From NCBI GenBank assembly GCA_022836615.1, contig MU405267.1:124001-188000 (forward strand): DNA of 64,000 nt. Direction: 5' to 3'. Every line of letters starts with the position of its first letter. Position 1 is the stretch's first letter. A program made the translations under genes and the position numbers. Source of the DNA: Annulohypoxylon bovei var. microspora (taxonomy: Eukaryota > Ascomycota > Sordariomycetes > Xylariales > Hypoxylaceae). This document shows, piece after piece, positions 9,723 to 20,161 of the stretch. Under the pieces are notes generated by a model that was not told where the DNA came from, did not search any database, and saw nothing but the letters and a program-made list of their open reading frames with translations.

Positions 9723-12700
9723 TTACTGTGTGGGAGTAGTACCAGAAGCTGAAGCCGATGCCGACGCCGATGCTGATGCTGACGGAGCTGATGTTGACGC
9801 TGATGCTGACGGCAATGACGATACCGGAGCCGAAGCGGTAGCATCACAATCCACATCGGGCTTCTTCCGGATACAGCTCACACACACCGCCACTACTTTC
9901 TTGCCCGACTCGCGCGTCAAGATACGCTCGTGATACTCGTTCAGATTATCGAACCCGGTTACGCCGTCGCCAAACTCGTACTGCCCGGGCAGTCTCAGGA
10001 TGTCGTTGAGGATGGGCCAGAAGGCGTAGTCGGCTAGCGACATGACGGGCCCCGCGATGAAGTCGTTGCCTTCCGCCGCGTACGTCTCCCAGACCCGCAG
10101 CTCGGACTGGAAGGTCTTCGCGTCCAGGTTGGCCCTGTGCCTTTCGAGGAGGGCTAGGCCTTGCTGGAATCGCATGGCCTCCTTCTCGAAATCCCTCCTG
10201 GGTAGCTCGTCGTCCTTTTTAAGGTCGTAGATGCGGTCGAGGTATAGCATGATGGCGACGGCACCCTCGACCGACGTCTTGGCGAGGTCGACGTCGGTGT
10301 ATTTGATTGGGAGGGCTCGGGGGTCGTCGGTAACCTTATCGTCTTGCCAGTTGGAGAGGGCCGACATGCTCCCTCTCGAGTAGCTAACACCGTGCTCGGC
10401 CAGCATCAGCTGAATTCGCATGTTGACGATTGCGTCGGACGACAGGAACAGTCGGGGGGCGGATGAGATATGTAGCACGTCGAATCCGCGGCCGTAGAAC
10501 TCGTTCCAGTCAAATTCCGTTGCGTGGTTCTCTCTGCCAAACGCTTTCAAGAGCTCGACGGTTTCCGGTGCCTGACCATTAATCACCATCTTCGCCGCCT
10601 CCCTGACCTTGGCCGTTGCCCCTCGTCCCCAAATCAGTCTACCATCTCTGCTCAAGAATGTTCCTATCTGTCGGAACGTCAACGAGATACGGCCGCCGTC
10701 GTAGGCCAGCTCCGCCTCCGTCTTGTGTCGGGCTATCCTCTTGTCCGGGAGGATGCTGTGGAGCCACCGCATATTGGTCTTCAATCCCATCTTGCATAGC
10801 GAGTTGTGGGGTAAGGGTGCCTTTTGGGTCTGACGTAACATATCAGGCTGCCTCTTCGTTCTGAAGGTCATGGTTCGTGTCGCTCCCAGGCTGACGTTGG
10901 CGATGAAACTACCCTCGGCGATATCAAGTGTCTTGTCCGTGTGCTCCGAGATGAAGTCGTAGCCGTTGCGATAAAATTGTATCAACACGTGATTCAAGGG
11001 ATGGCCCAGGTGTTTCTCCACGGCTTCCTTGATCTCGCGTACGGTGGAGGTGAACGGTAACAGCGGAGGGGACTCGTCAGAAGGATGGCGGTAGATAGGT
11101 ATGGTGCCATCTTCCTCAACCTGTCCCTGGTTGGCTACCAGCCGCGGCACCTGACCGCCGAGATGGACCATCCGCTGCCACTTTACCTCGTCCTTGATCT
11201 TCTCGAAGATATTGTCTGACAGCGGTGGCGATAAAAGGTCGTAGATGACCTTTGTGTCGCCTTCGCATAGGGGCTTACTCTCCTTTGGGGTCATTACTTC
11301 CTGCGAGGCCATCTTGCTGTTATTGTTAACTTCAACTTCCGAATCCTCTGGTGGCGTTTTTGTCCGCTGGGGGTAATTTTCGCTTGGTGTCTCACTCACA
11401 GTCCCTACTGATTCCAGGATGCTTCCTGATGATGAAGAGCTAGATTGGCTTATCTCCGATGATAGATGGGCCTCGTCATCTTTTAATTGATCCTGGGTAG
11501 AAACAGTGGCTTCCTTTTCTTTGTCTGGGTGTAAAATCTCCGAAGGCTGTTGGTGAGGAACAATGTTATTACTCTCGTCCGTTGTTGGTAGCGATGTCTT
11601 TCTATCCTGCCGGGCTTGCGCATCATTACTATTGTTATCACATTCACTGCTTTGTGACTCATCATCTTGGATCGTCTGATGTGGCTTGGCTGAGTCGGGT
11701 CGACCCGATCTCGGTCTCGAAGCTGATGAATTGGCACGTGACCGCCGGCCGTCCTCCGCGGCTTTCGGTGTCACGGGCTTCACCAGGGGTTGAATCGGCA
11801 GTGTTGCACTCTCCGCAGGTGGATCGGGCTTGGGGGTATCGGCTGTACGCTCAGCACTTAGCGACAGGTTCTCAAACGACGATAAGAGTTCTGAGGCCGA
11901 GGACGTAGAAGAACCGTCCTCTCCTCCGGCGCGACGTACGGTAGAGAACCTGCCGGCTGGAGATGTCGCCGGCCTATCACCCGACCTCCTCGTCTGCTTT
12001 GACTTAGGCTTGAGAGATGCTAAGACGTCCGCCGCAGCTAGGACGTGGCAGCCCGTCGTGTTCGAGATCTGCTTTATAGAGTTACGATATCGCATTATGT
12101 GGTGATAGCCGCAGCAGTCGTCAACTATGGTGATAGTATATCCGTGGCTCGCGGCGTCGACGGCAGTGGCCATAACCCCGGTATTAGTCGACACTCCGCA
12201 GATGAACAGCTCTGTGACAAGCCTCATGCGCAGTATCCGAAGTAGCTGATCCGACCTGAAAGCCGAGTAGTAAGACTTGACAACCGAATAATCTTTAGGA
12301 CCGACGGCCGCCTTTACAGTTGGGTGAATCTCTATCCCGTAGGAGCCTGTCCGGACACATTTCGGTACATTCGGAGCCTCTTGGGTCAGAAAGGCTTCGG
12401 GGCACTCGGAAACCTGGGGCGTCTGCTGCGGCACCTGTCGACGACGGCTGCGAGAATGATCGGGGGATCGAAGGCTAAGTGAACGATCTGATGTCAAGAT
12501 CTGCTCGTCTAAAGTAGACCGCGACTTCTCAAACCGACTAGTCACCCAGATGATGTCACCACCGCCCTGTCGGAAGCCGGTTGCCAAGTCTGCTATTCGG
12601 TCTGGGAGATCCATCGGATAGTTGATAGGATGGGCGCCATCCTCGTCCAGAAAGTCATTCTGGGGGTCAACGATAAGTAACGCCTTACGAGTCGTCAAGG

Positions 12701-12731
12701 TCGGAAGAAGATTTTTATCTATGGAAAACAT
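9723..12731 (-). CDS. Isochorismatase-like / AlkB-like / GST-like fusion protein
   Basis: One intronless frame of 1002 residues from the ATG at 12731; earlier in-frame codons are not ATG. Domain 1, residues 10-260, is an isochorismatase-type fold: LLIVDPQNDF with Asp22, VVKSYYSAF with the Lys, and GVSTNTGVMATA, where Gly stands at the usual nucleophilic Cys. A long Ser/Pro/Lys-rich disordered linker follows. Domain 2, about 510-740, resembles AlkB 2-oxoglutarate/Fe(II) oxygenases: ISEHTDKTLD gives HxD, MRWLHSIL the second His, and RISLTFRQIG the 2OG-binding Arg. Domain 3, about 760-950, resembles GST (LFLSSDAIVNMRIQLMLAEHG, KTSVEGAVAIMLYLD, FIAGPVMSLADYAFW). The tail is a Ser-Ala repeat. Substrates are unknown; oxidative repair or demethylation of nucleic acid or protein is possible. 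Confidence 0.82.
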   Translation of the reverse strand: MFSIDKNLLPTLTTRKALLIVDPQNDFLDEDGAHPINYPMDLPDRIADLATGFRQGGGDIIWVTSRFEKSRSTLDEQILTSDRSLSLRSPDHSRSRRRQVPQQTPQVSECPEAFLTQEAPNVPKCVRTGSYGIEIHPTVKAAVGPKDYSVVKSYYSAFRSDQLLRILRMRLVTELFICGVSTNTGVMATAVDAASHGYTITIVDDCCGYHHIMRYRNSIKQISNTTGCHVLAAADVLASLKPKSKQTRRSGDRPATSPAGRFSTVRRAGGEDGSSTSSASELLSSFENLSLSAERTADTPKPDPPAESATLPIQPLVKPVTPKAAEDGRRSRANSSASRPRSGRPDSAKPHQTIQDDESQSSECDNNSNDAQARQDRKTSLPTTDESNNIVPHQQPSEILHPDKEKEATVSTQDQLKDDEAHLSSEISQSSSSSSGSILESVGTVSETPSENYPQRTKTPPEDSEVEVNNNSKMASQEVMTPKESKPLCEGDTKVIYDLLSPPLSDNIFEKIKDEVKWQRMVHLGGQVPRLVANQGQVEEDGTIPIYRHPSDESPPLLPFTSTVREIKEAVEKHLGHPLNHVLIQFYRNGYDFISEHTDKTLDIAEGSFIANVSLGATRTMTFRTKRQPDMLRQTQKAPLPHNSLCKMGLKTNMRWLHSILPDKRIARHKTEAELAYDGGRISLTFRQIGTFLSRDGRLIWGRGATAKVREAAKMVINGQAPETVELLKAFGRENHATEFDWNEFYGRGFDVLHISSAPRLFLSSDAIVNMRIQLMLAEHGVSYSRGSMSALSNWQDDKVTDDPRALPIKYTDVDLAKTSVEGAVAIMLYLDRIYDLKKDDELPRRDFEKEAMRFQQGLALLERHRANLDAKTFQSELRVWETYAAEGNDFIAGPVMSLADYAFWPILNDILRLPGQYEFGDGVTGFDNLNEYHERILTRESGKKVVAVCVSCIRKKPDVDCDATASAPVSSLPSASASTSAPSASASASASASASGTTPTQ

Positions 12732-14045
12732 GACTGTGACACTATCATTAAAGAATCCGCCTAATATATATCCGATGTCCAAAATATCCAAAAAGCTCTA
12801 CTAGATCACATATTCAAGTTAGGACGAGTTTGAGTTAGAGTTAGAGTGGCGGATAGTTGACGATCTGCTTACTTTCTTTTGTCAACGAGACAAAGTAGTT
12901 GCTATGACATACTTGAAGATAGCAACTTAACCACCTTAGACCTATTAAACAATGACGACGCGGGCTTGCCGGTGAAGGGCGTATGATATAAAAAGATATA
13001 AAGATATAACGATCAATGATCTAGCAGTCTAGCTATGCTTGGATATATGTACCACTAGGGCTGTAGGCTAAGCTTGGCAATCCGCGTTCGGGCAAATGTC
13101 GTGGTAGAGCCAAGGGAGATCAAATCCACCCAATACCAAGACAAAATATGGGTTCGGTGATAATACAATGTCTTAGACGATCAAAGTGGACCAATATAGA
13201 TGAGATGACGAGAAAGTTAAGATCATACGGCGTAGACCTCGGGGTTGAAGAAGTAATGCAAGTAAAGGTAAAGGTAAAGGTAAAGGTGATATCCTCCCGT
13301 CGACGATGTTAAGTATGATAAAGATAAAGCATGATGAGGTAGAATAGATATATACCTATGTACCATGTATGTGCAGGTTTAATATCAAAATAGGTAGATC
13401 AGATAGATGAAAAGAGTTAGAAAAGGTTTAGTCACAGGTCACAGACAAATTGACAGACAGGCGGGAAATACTAAATAGAGAATAGATCAAAATAGGAAGT
13501 ATGGATCAAGTTACTAGGTATGATAGCAGGATGGGATAATGGGACGCAGGCTACCTAGTAGTATCAAGGTACGGTAGGTAGTCAAGGTAGTCAAAGTAGG
13601 TAGTCAAAGTATTCGAAGGTGTCAAGGTAGTTAAGGTAGTAGAACAAGGGTTTGTTTAAAACGGTCGTGTTCTATGTATGTTGTGCTGGGGCTGTCTTTT
13701 GATATGACGATGAGAAATTCTGTATGCATGTGTGATCATCTAATAACGATTCGACGTATTTGATGCATAACAACTAGAGCGGTAGAGCGACGTTGGGGCT
13801 TTTCTTCTTCTGCTTGTCTTTTCGCTTTCGTTCTGTCAAGGAATAGAGAATTGGGGGGAGATTTTCTGAGAAGAGCGACAGGGGGGGGCCGCCGAGGGGC
13901 TAGGATGGGGGTAAGGAAGGGGTGTGGAAGAAGAAAGGGGGGTGAGATGAAAAGAGAGAAAAACGTTAGTACATACATACATACATACATGCCTATTCAT
14001 AAATACATAGTAGAAGTAGAATAAGAGAAAAGTAGAGCCAAAAGC
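12732..14045. other. Gene-poor DNA with simple repeats
   Basis: Start of a 7.4-kb stretch without a recognisable gene. It holds AAAGGT repeats (13263-13287), AGGTAGTCAA-type repeats (13565-13640) and an ACAT tetranucleotide repeat (13971-13990). Confidence 0.6.
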
Positions 14046-14724
14046 AGTAACTTTAAGTAAACAACCCAGATTTTCCTCATGAACACACCCCATCCACTTT
14101 TTACTGTTTTCAGTAAGCTTATTGGTTAGAACCACTAATACTTATTCTGCCATAAAACTCATCCACATACACTTATACACCCACACTTTTAATTAATTAA
14201 TCGTCCCTTTCAATTGACTTTATCGAAATTTTATACCCATTTGAAAGCGTTCGAAAAGCTTCATATATTTTTTTTATTTTTAATAATTAAAGCCGTGATA
14301 AAGATACTGAAAAAGTAGGTAAGGGTAGTAAGTATATATGGGGCAGTGTGCAGCTAAGGGTATCACGTGACCACCTTCATTCTAACACCTTACTAATCTT
14401 TCAACTTGCGCAACATCTTCAAATCGCAACTTGAAATATTGAAACTAAATTCATTAAATAGCGCTTTTGAAGCGCTTTCGAACTAACCTAGTGCATCTTG
14501 TTCAATATCAGTTTTGGGTGCTATATGGTCAAATATGTATGTTTAATTCAATTGGCATTGGTGATACTTAGATTTGTATGGCGATTTGTATGTGTGAGAA
14601 AGTACCTTTGGTGCGATGTAGGTGAGATTGATTAGGTTGGTGAGTATGAACCAATAAGATGCTTGAAAAAAGTGGATGGGGTGTGTTCGTGAAGAAAATC
14701 TAGGTTGTTTACTTAAAGTTACTG
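14046..14724. mobile_element. 679-bp terminal-inverted-repeat element (MITE-like)
   Basis: Left end 14046-14102 and right end 14668-14724 are inverted repeats of about 57 bp beginning CAGTAACTTTAAGTAAACAA. They differ at only three positions, all C/T transitions. Flanks are AGCCAAAAAG on the left (14036-14045) and AGCCAAAAG on the right (14725-14733), which look like a 9-10 bp target-site duplication with one extra A. That length is typical of Mutator-like elements, but the superfamily is inference. The interior is AT-rich and encodes nothing. Confidence 0.75.
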
Positions 14725-15843
14725 AGCCAAAAGATACTGGAGGGGAATATTAAAAAATATAGGGTAACATTTAACCCCGTTTTTATCTCTTTTAATGTTG
14801 TTTCTTTCATCTTATTCGTCTCATTCGTCGTATTCGTAGTAGACAATATTTAGTAAGTAGTTGCCTTTTCTTGGTCCTTCGAACTTTTCAAAAAGAGAGA
14901 GAAAAAAAACCACATGGAAGACCGGGGTGCCTGGTAATGTTCTATTAGCTCTATTTGGTGGGAAACATTGTCGATCTTTTTAGTGGTGAACTTGAACATT
15001 GAACTCGATTCCCACTAAAGATAGGGTCAAACAAGTGGATTTCGTACTTTGACTTCAATTTAGACTTCAACAAGGCTAGTAAAGGTTAATCACGTCGCAG
15101 TTCGGCCTATCAATTCCAGATTCTTACATACCTGCATATTTACATATAACCCCGGAGGTAATCAATTGATCAAAGCTGTATTAGCGGCAGAGTGGGATAG
15201 GATAGGATATATCTAACCTTAGTGCCCAGGTACATAGGATAGTGGGATATGCAGCTACGGCACTCACTTTCCTACAACGCGCAGCAACACGCAGCAACAT
15301 GCAGCTAGGGACATTCAGTGTTCCATGTCACTACCAGGACATTAACTTAAACCTTGGTCTCGAAGCTCTGGAGTACATACTAAGGTACTAGGTTAATCCT
15401 AGGTGAGCCTAGGTAATCGTAGGTAATCCATGGATCATGTATGTAACTTACGCAAGTGCTCCAGGGCTTCTCTCTCTCTCTTACCCCACCTGCCCTCCAA
15501 GCTTCTACTACCCCTTGTATGCTACCTAGGTAGTCTCCTAGACCCTAGAGCTCCTATCGATTTTCTCAACTTCCCCAATCTTTCTTCTTCAATTTTCCAT
15601 ACGATTTACGAATCACATCTTTCTTTTAAGGATGGGATATACCTAGCACATAGGAATAATGCATCCGTCTTTAGGGATCTTGCATCCGATATTCAAGCCG
15701 ATGTTCCGCTATGCAGCCAGCAGCCAGCAGCCAGCAATCATGAGCCATGAGCCATGAGCCATGAGCTATGCTTTAATCCTTTGTTGAATCAGCATTAGCA
15801 TTGGCATTGGCATTAAACGCCAAACATTGAACATCGTATCAAT
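14725..15843. other. Gene-poor DNA between two elements
   Basis: No gene recognised. CAGCCAG and GAGCCAT tandem repeats lie at 15713-15770. The last bases (15836-15843, GTATCAAT) are the left target duplication of the next element. Confidence 0.6.
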
Positions 15844-17038
15844 TAAGGATCGGCAAAATGCGCATTTTGAGCTAAAATGCAGCATTTAAATGCAATACAT
15901 ACATAATACCATTATACACATACAAAATTACATTTTAATTTACATGATTATGCATAATAAATCTTTTACCATTACTACGTTATATTTTTAATAATTATAT
16001 AATTTATTTTATTCGTAATGTAATGTTTATTATATTATTAATTTTTTTAATTTTTTAATATGCGATTAAAATGATTTAAATGGTTAAGCGCGAATAATTA
16101 AAATGTTTTTACGTGGTTAAATGTAATCTTTTAAATGGGTATATTTTAAAAATATTTAATAAATTTAATTATATAATTTAATTTTTCTTTTAAAAATAAT
16201 TCATCCATTTTTTTAAAACATTTTATTAATTATTACCGATTAAAATTACATGTAATTAAAAGTATTTTTTTTCGCATATAAATTATTATATAAATACATG
16301 TATTATTCGTATTTTTTTAATTAAACTTTATAAATTTTATATTTTTAAATATCGGATTAAATATGTAATAAAATATATTATATTCATTGAAAAGCGCTTT
16401 AAAAAGGTTATTTAATGAATATAATTTTAATATTTAAAATTAAATTTTAAAAATATAAAAAAAATAAAAACGTCGGTATATTTAAAATATATTAAAATTA
16501 AAATAATCACGTGATACTTTTAATTTAATATATTACTTTTTTACCCCCTTTTTTATATTATTTTATTTATATATTTTTAAATTTACGTAATATTTTTAAA
16601 TAATAATTTTAAATATTAAAATTAAATATATTAAATAATTTATTTTAAACGTTTTTAAATAAATATAATACATTTAATTAAATATTCATTTTTAATATAA
16701 TATTATTAAAATCGTACGTAAAAATAAAATTTAATTAAATTAACATGAAAAATATATACATTTATATAAAAATTTATATAAATAATAAAATACCGTTAAT
16801 ATAATATATATAAAAATTAATAAAATTATTAAATACGTTAAAAAAATGGATAAGTTATTTTTAAAAGAAAAATTAAATTATTTAATTAAACTTATTAAAA
16901 AATATTACATACATACTATTAAAAATATGGGGCCGATGGGTTTTTCCGATCCGTTATGCGCATAATCAACCAAAATGCGGCATTAATGCATGCATTATAC
17001 GCATTTTCATTATACGCATTTAAAAAATCCGAACCCTA
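15844..17038. mobile_element. AT-rich degraded hAT-like element
   Basis: The element of 1195 bp lies between perfect 8-bp direct repeats GTATCAAT (15836-15843 and 17039-17046), the target duplication size of hAT transposons. Its ends are TAAGGATCGG and, on the other strand, TAGGGTTCGG, matching at 8 of 10 bases and fitting the hAT YA-NG end pattern. Copies of ATGCGCAT and AAAATGC(A/G)GCATT sit just inside both ends, like subterminal transposase sites. The interior is almost pure A/T with long TTTAAA and AATTAA runs and no open frame, as expected after repeat-induced point mutation. An internal inverted repeat (about 16150-16231 with 16815-16906) includes two arms matching over about 40 bases around AAAAAATGGAT. 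Confidence 0.82.
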
Positions 17039-17046
17039 GTATCAAT

Positions 17047-20000
17047 CGATCAAAGAATTCGGTACTCGAAATGCACGCTCGGTCCGGTAATCTGCAATTT
17101 CTGATGAGGAGGTCGAGGGAAGTCAAGGAAGCCAATGAAGTCAATGCGGATCTGCGCTGCTAAATCCATTACGGTAGATTCGGATGCCAGCGTGATTGCG
17201 CCAATCTGTTCTAGACCTTCCTTAGACCTTCCCTAAACCTTCTTAATCGAAATACTTGCAGGATTCAACCTCCCTGTCGGCCCCGTAGGCCCCGTAGAGC
17301 CCCGTTCACGAAACTAACGAAATTCTCCGCTATGACTTCCATGATCATATCCGCTGCTGCTGCATCGAGCGGTTCAGGTCGTTCAGGTCGCTCGAGTGGT
17401 TCGAGTTGTTCGAGACGCTGTCCGAACTTGACTTGATTAGGACCCTGCATCAGACTATGATGCTCTGATCTGTCCCGTCTAACGCAAATAGCATATCGAA
17501 TAGTATATCGAAGTCGCTATATAGTCCCCGACGATCTACAATCTCATATACGAAATTAGAAGAGAGGCCGGGCTATAATATTGACGTATAAGCCATCACC
17601 TTGACTATATTCGCTCTGCTCACTATTGGCTCAATATCCTCTCGAGCCAAGGGACCAAGATGTCCTAATTGACTTGGCTATGCGGTGACAGCATCATGTG
17701 AGGCATTAACTCACGGTAGGCAAGACGTTTTGAATATCAGATTCGACTGACGGGAACGCCTATCACTGATCGGTGCTAAGGCAAGTAATCAGGTCCCGAG
17801 GTGAGTGAGGTCTCATGCTGACAGCCCCTTGCGCAAGTCTTGTAAGGCGTCGAGGTGTGAAGGTGTGAAGATATGTAGGTGTGCAGGTGCAGGTGTGTAG
17901 TGTAGGTGTAGGTGTGTAGTGTATGTGTGTAGTGTAGGTGTGTAACTCCTGACGATCTCGCACGATAATCTCACGCCTCGCTGCAAGGTGAATCTCTTGC
18001 GGCAAGGACGACTTTTGATCTGCCCTCCCAGGTATGATGTATCTGATCTCAACTTCAGACAGCTAAAGTACATACATACCTGTGATCCCTCTTGCAATTA
18101 TTCTCTCGATGGGGGTGCAGCGAGATAGCACGTATTTAACCGCTTACAAGGACAGCCATGCTACGATAGATGAAAATAAAAGAAAGACGTCGACGCGAAT
18201 GACACTCTAGAATCCCTCCCGTCTCCAACAACTGCTCGTCATCGTCATTGGCCGCCCTATCTGCTACTTAGGTAGGTAACTTCTCGCCTTTTACCATATA
18301 TTAAACCTGCCAGGGCCTGTAAAAAGAACCATGCAGTGTGTGCGCCCTTCTCCAAATCCGACCCCAAATCGACGACCGACCGCTTCACTTACCTACCTGC
18401 CTATATATCTTAGATGTCTAAAACTACCCTACCTACCTACCTACGCGACGGGTTTTGGATAAGTTGCGTAGGTAGACACCTCCACGATAGAATATACCTC
18501 GGGTACATGATTCCTGCTATGTAGTAGGACTCTCAGATCGTGGTGAGATTCTGTCATGCGTAGGATGCATGTTATATCCAAATCTAGCAACACGAATCCT
18601 ACGGGAGATGGGGGGAGAGGCGGGATCTTCACCTCGCGAAGTTGGAGAAGAAAAAAGAAGCTCATATAGAAGACTTCTCGCGCGGGGTTTCTGGTCAGGG
18701 ACTCAGGGGAAACTAGAAACTAAACGTCAGCTTGTCAGGCGTAAGATCTTTATTATTGCAGCCATCTAGTTCATAGGCCGACGAACGAGGCGGGAGAGTC
18801 GACAACCCGTTACGGATGTTACCTACCTATTTACTGACAAGCGTACATACCACTGTGCCTAGGTGGGTAGGTTAGGTTAGGTTAGCGGGCGAGCGAGCTG
18901 CGAGATAGGCAATACAACCCCGAGCGGGCTCCCGCTTCTGCATACACACACCACACCATCATACACGTACAGATACGTGGACGTACATATAACAAACTCG
19001 CATACTATGTGCAAACATGATCTTATGGATCTTCCCTGAAAGCCGCGTGTCAGAACTGCTTTGTCCAACCAGGATCAGGAAACTCCCGATTGAGATTCAC
19101 CAACTACTATGTAAGTAGGTACGTAAGTGTAACCCTTGTTGTCAATTGGCAGGTCTCTCGCACATACTAGCAGAAGGTAGGCACTGTAATTAAGGAGATC
19201 GATGTACGAGCGGGCGCTGCCGTAGCTACGTACATATTCCCGCCGCGGGAGGATCGGGCTATGTCTAAAAACGGGAGGTGAGAGTTCGGAGCTGAAAAAG
19301 TACGGGCCAGCGTTTCGTCGAAATAAGTTGCGACAATATCGACTCGGCCGAGTGTGTTTCATTTACACGTGCTCGCAATCGTGGATGGGAGAAGTTGGAA
19401 CGGCTGAAAGGACTACGGTACCTCTGTCGCGGTTATTATGGCGCCGAGGCAACACGTAGCAACTATTCCGAGTGGTCGTATGTTTGGAATCCGTATGAGC
19501 CTAAGCAACCGAGCAACTTTGGCTCGTCCCCGCTGACTCAGGGCTCTTTGTCTCCGCTGATGCCGTAACAGCTCCGACCTTGTCGTCTTATGCCAAATCT
19601 CCGGGGATACAAAGCGAGAGCGTACGTCGAGGTAAACTTAGCTGTTTCGGTTGTACATTTATACATATCTATATATGTAGGTATGTAGCTGGGAACTCTC
19701 GGATCTTTAAAATGCCATGTGGTAGATGACGTGACAAGTTCTAATCTATCGTCTAGGTTCTATGATTTTCAGCAAGATTTCCCCGTCTATCAATCCTCAT
19801 TGGACCGTCACTTTTTCGAGCTTCCCTCTTCCCCCTGTCCCTGGCCGCTAATTGCGAATTTATCACTTGCTCCGGCATTAACCACCTGGCACCACCCCAT
19901 GCCGTACGGCGAGCGGTATGTAACAGCGAAAATCAAACCTGGACAGCACATGGATATGTATTCCCGTGACTCTTCCCACACCTTCCAGGGATTTCTAAGC

Positions 20001-20161
20001 CTTGGGTTAAGGAAATCCCGATCTGCAAAGCCCGAATTGTGGTTCTCGGACTACGAAAGGCCCAACCGAACGCGCTCGTCATTTCTGCGGTCGTGTGTGT
20101 CTACTAGGTAGCGTAGCATCGGCGAACGCGACCTCGACAGCGTTATACTGTTAGCAGCCAG
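17047..20161. other. Gene-poor DNA, end of the first island
   Basis: No gene recognised on either strand. A GTGTAGTGTAGGTGTG-type minisatellite lies at 17853-17945, and many ACCTACCT motifs occur near 18390-18445. An open frame at 19719-20111 has no recognisable domain. Confidence 0.55.

Noticed and set aside
12732..12791. N-terminal extension of the fusion protein
   Set aside because: It would begin at TTG; the ATG at 12731 directly precedes the conserved isochorismatase start.
15430..15750. 106-codon plus-strand frame
   Set aside because: Overlaps tandem repeats and shows no domain.
19719..20111. 130-codon plus-strand frame
   Set aside because: No domain, no splice partner and no codon bias; probably chance in the gene-poor island.
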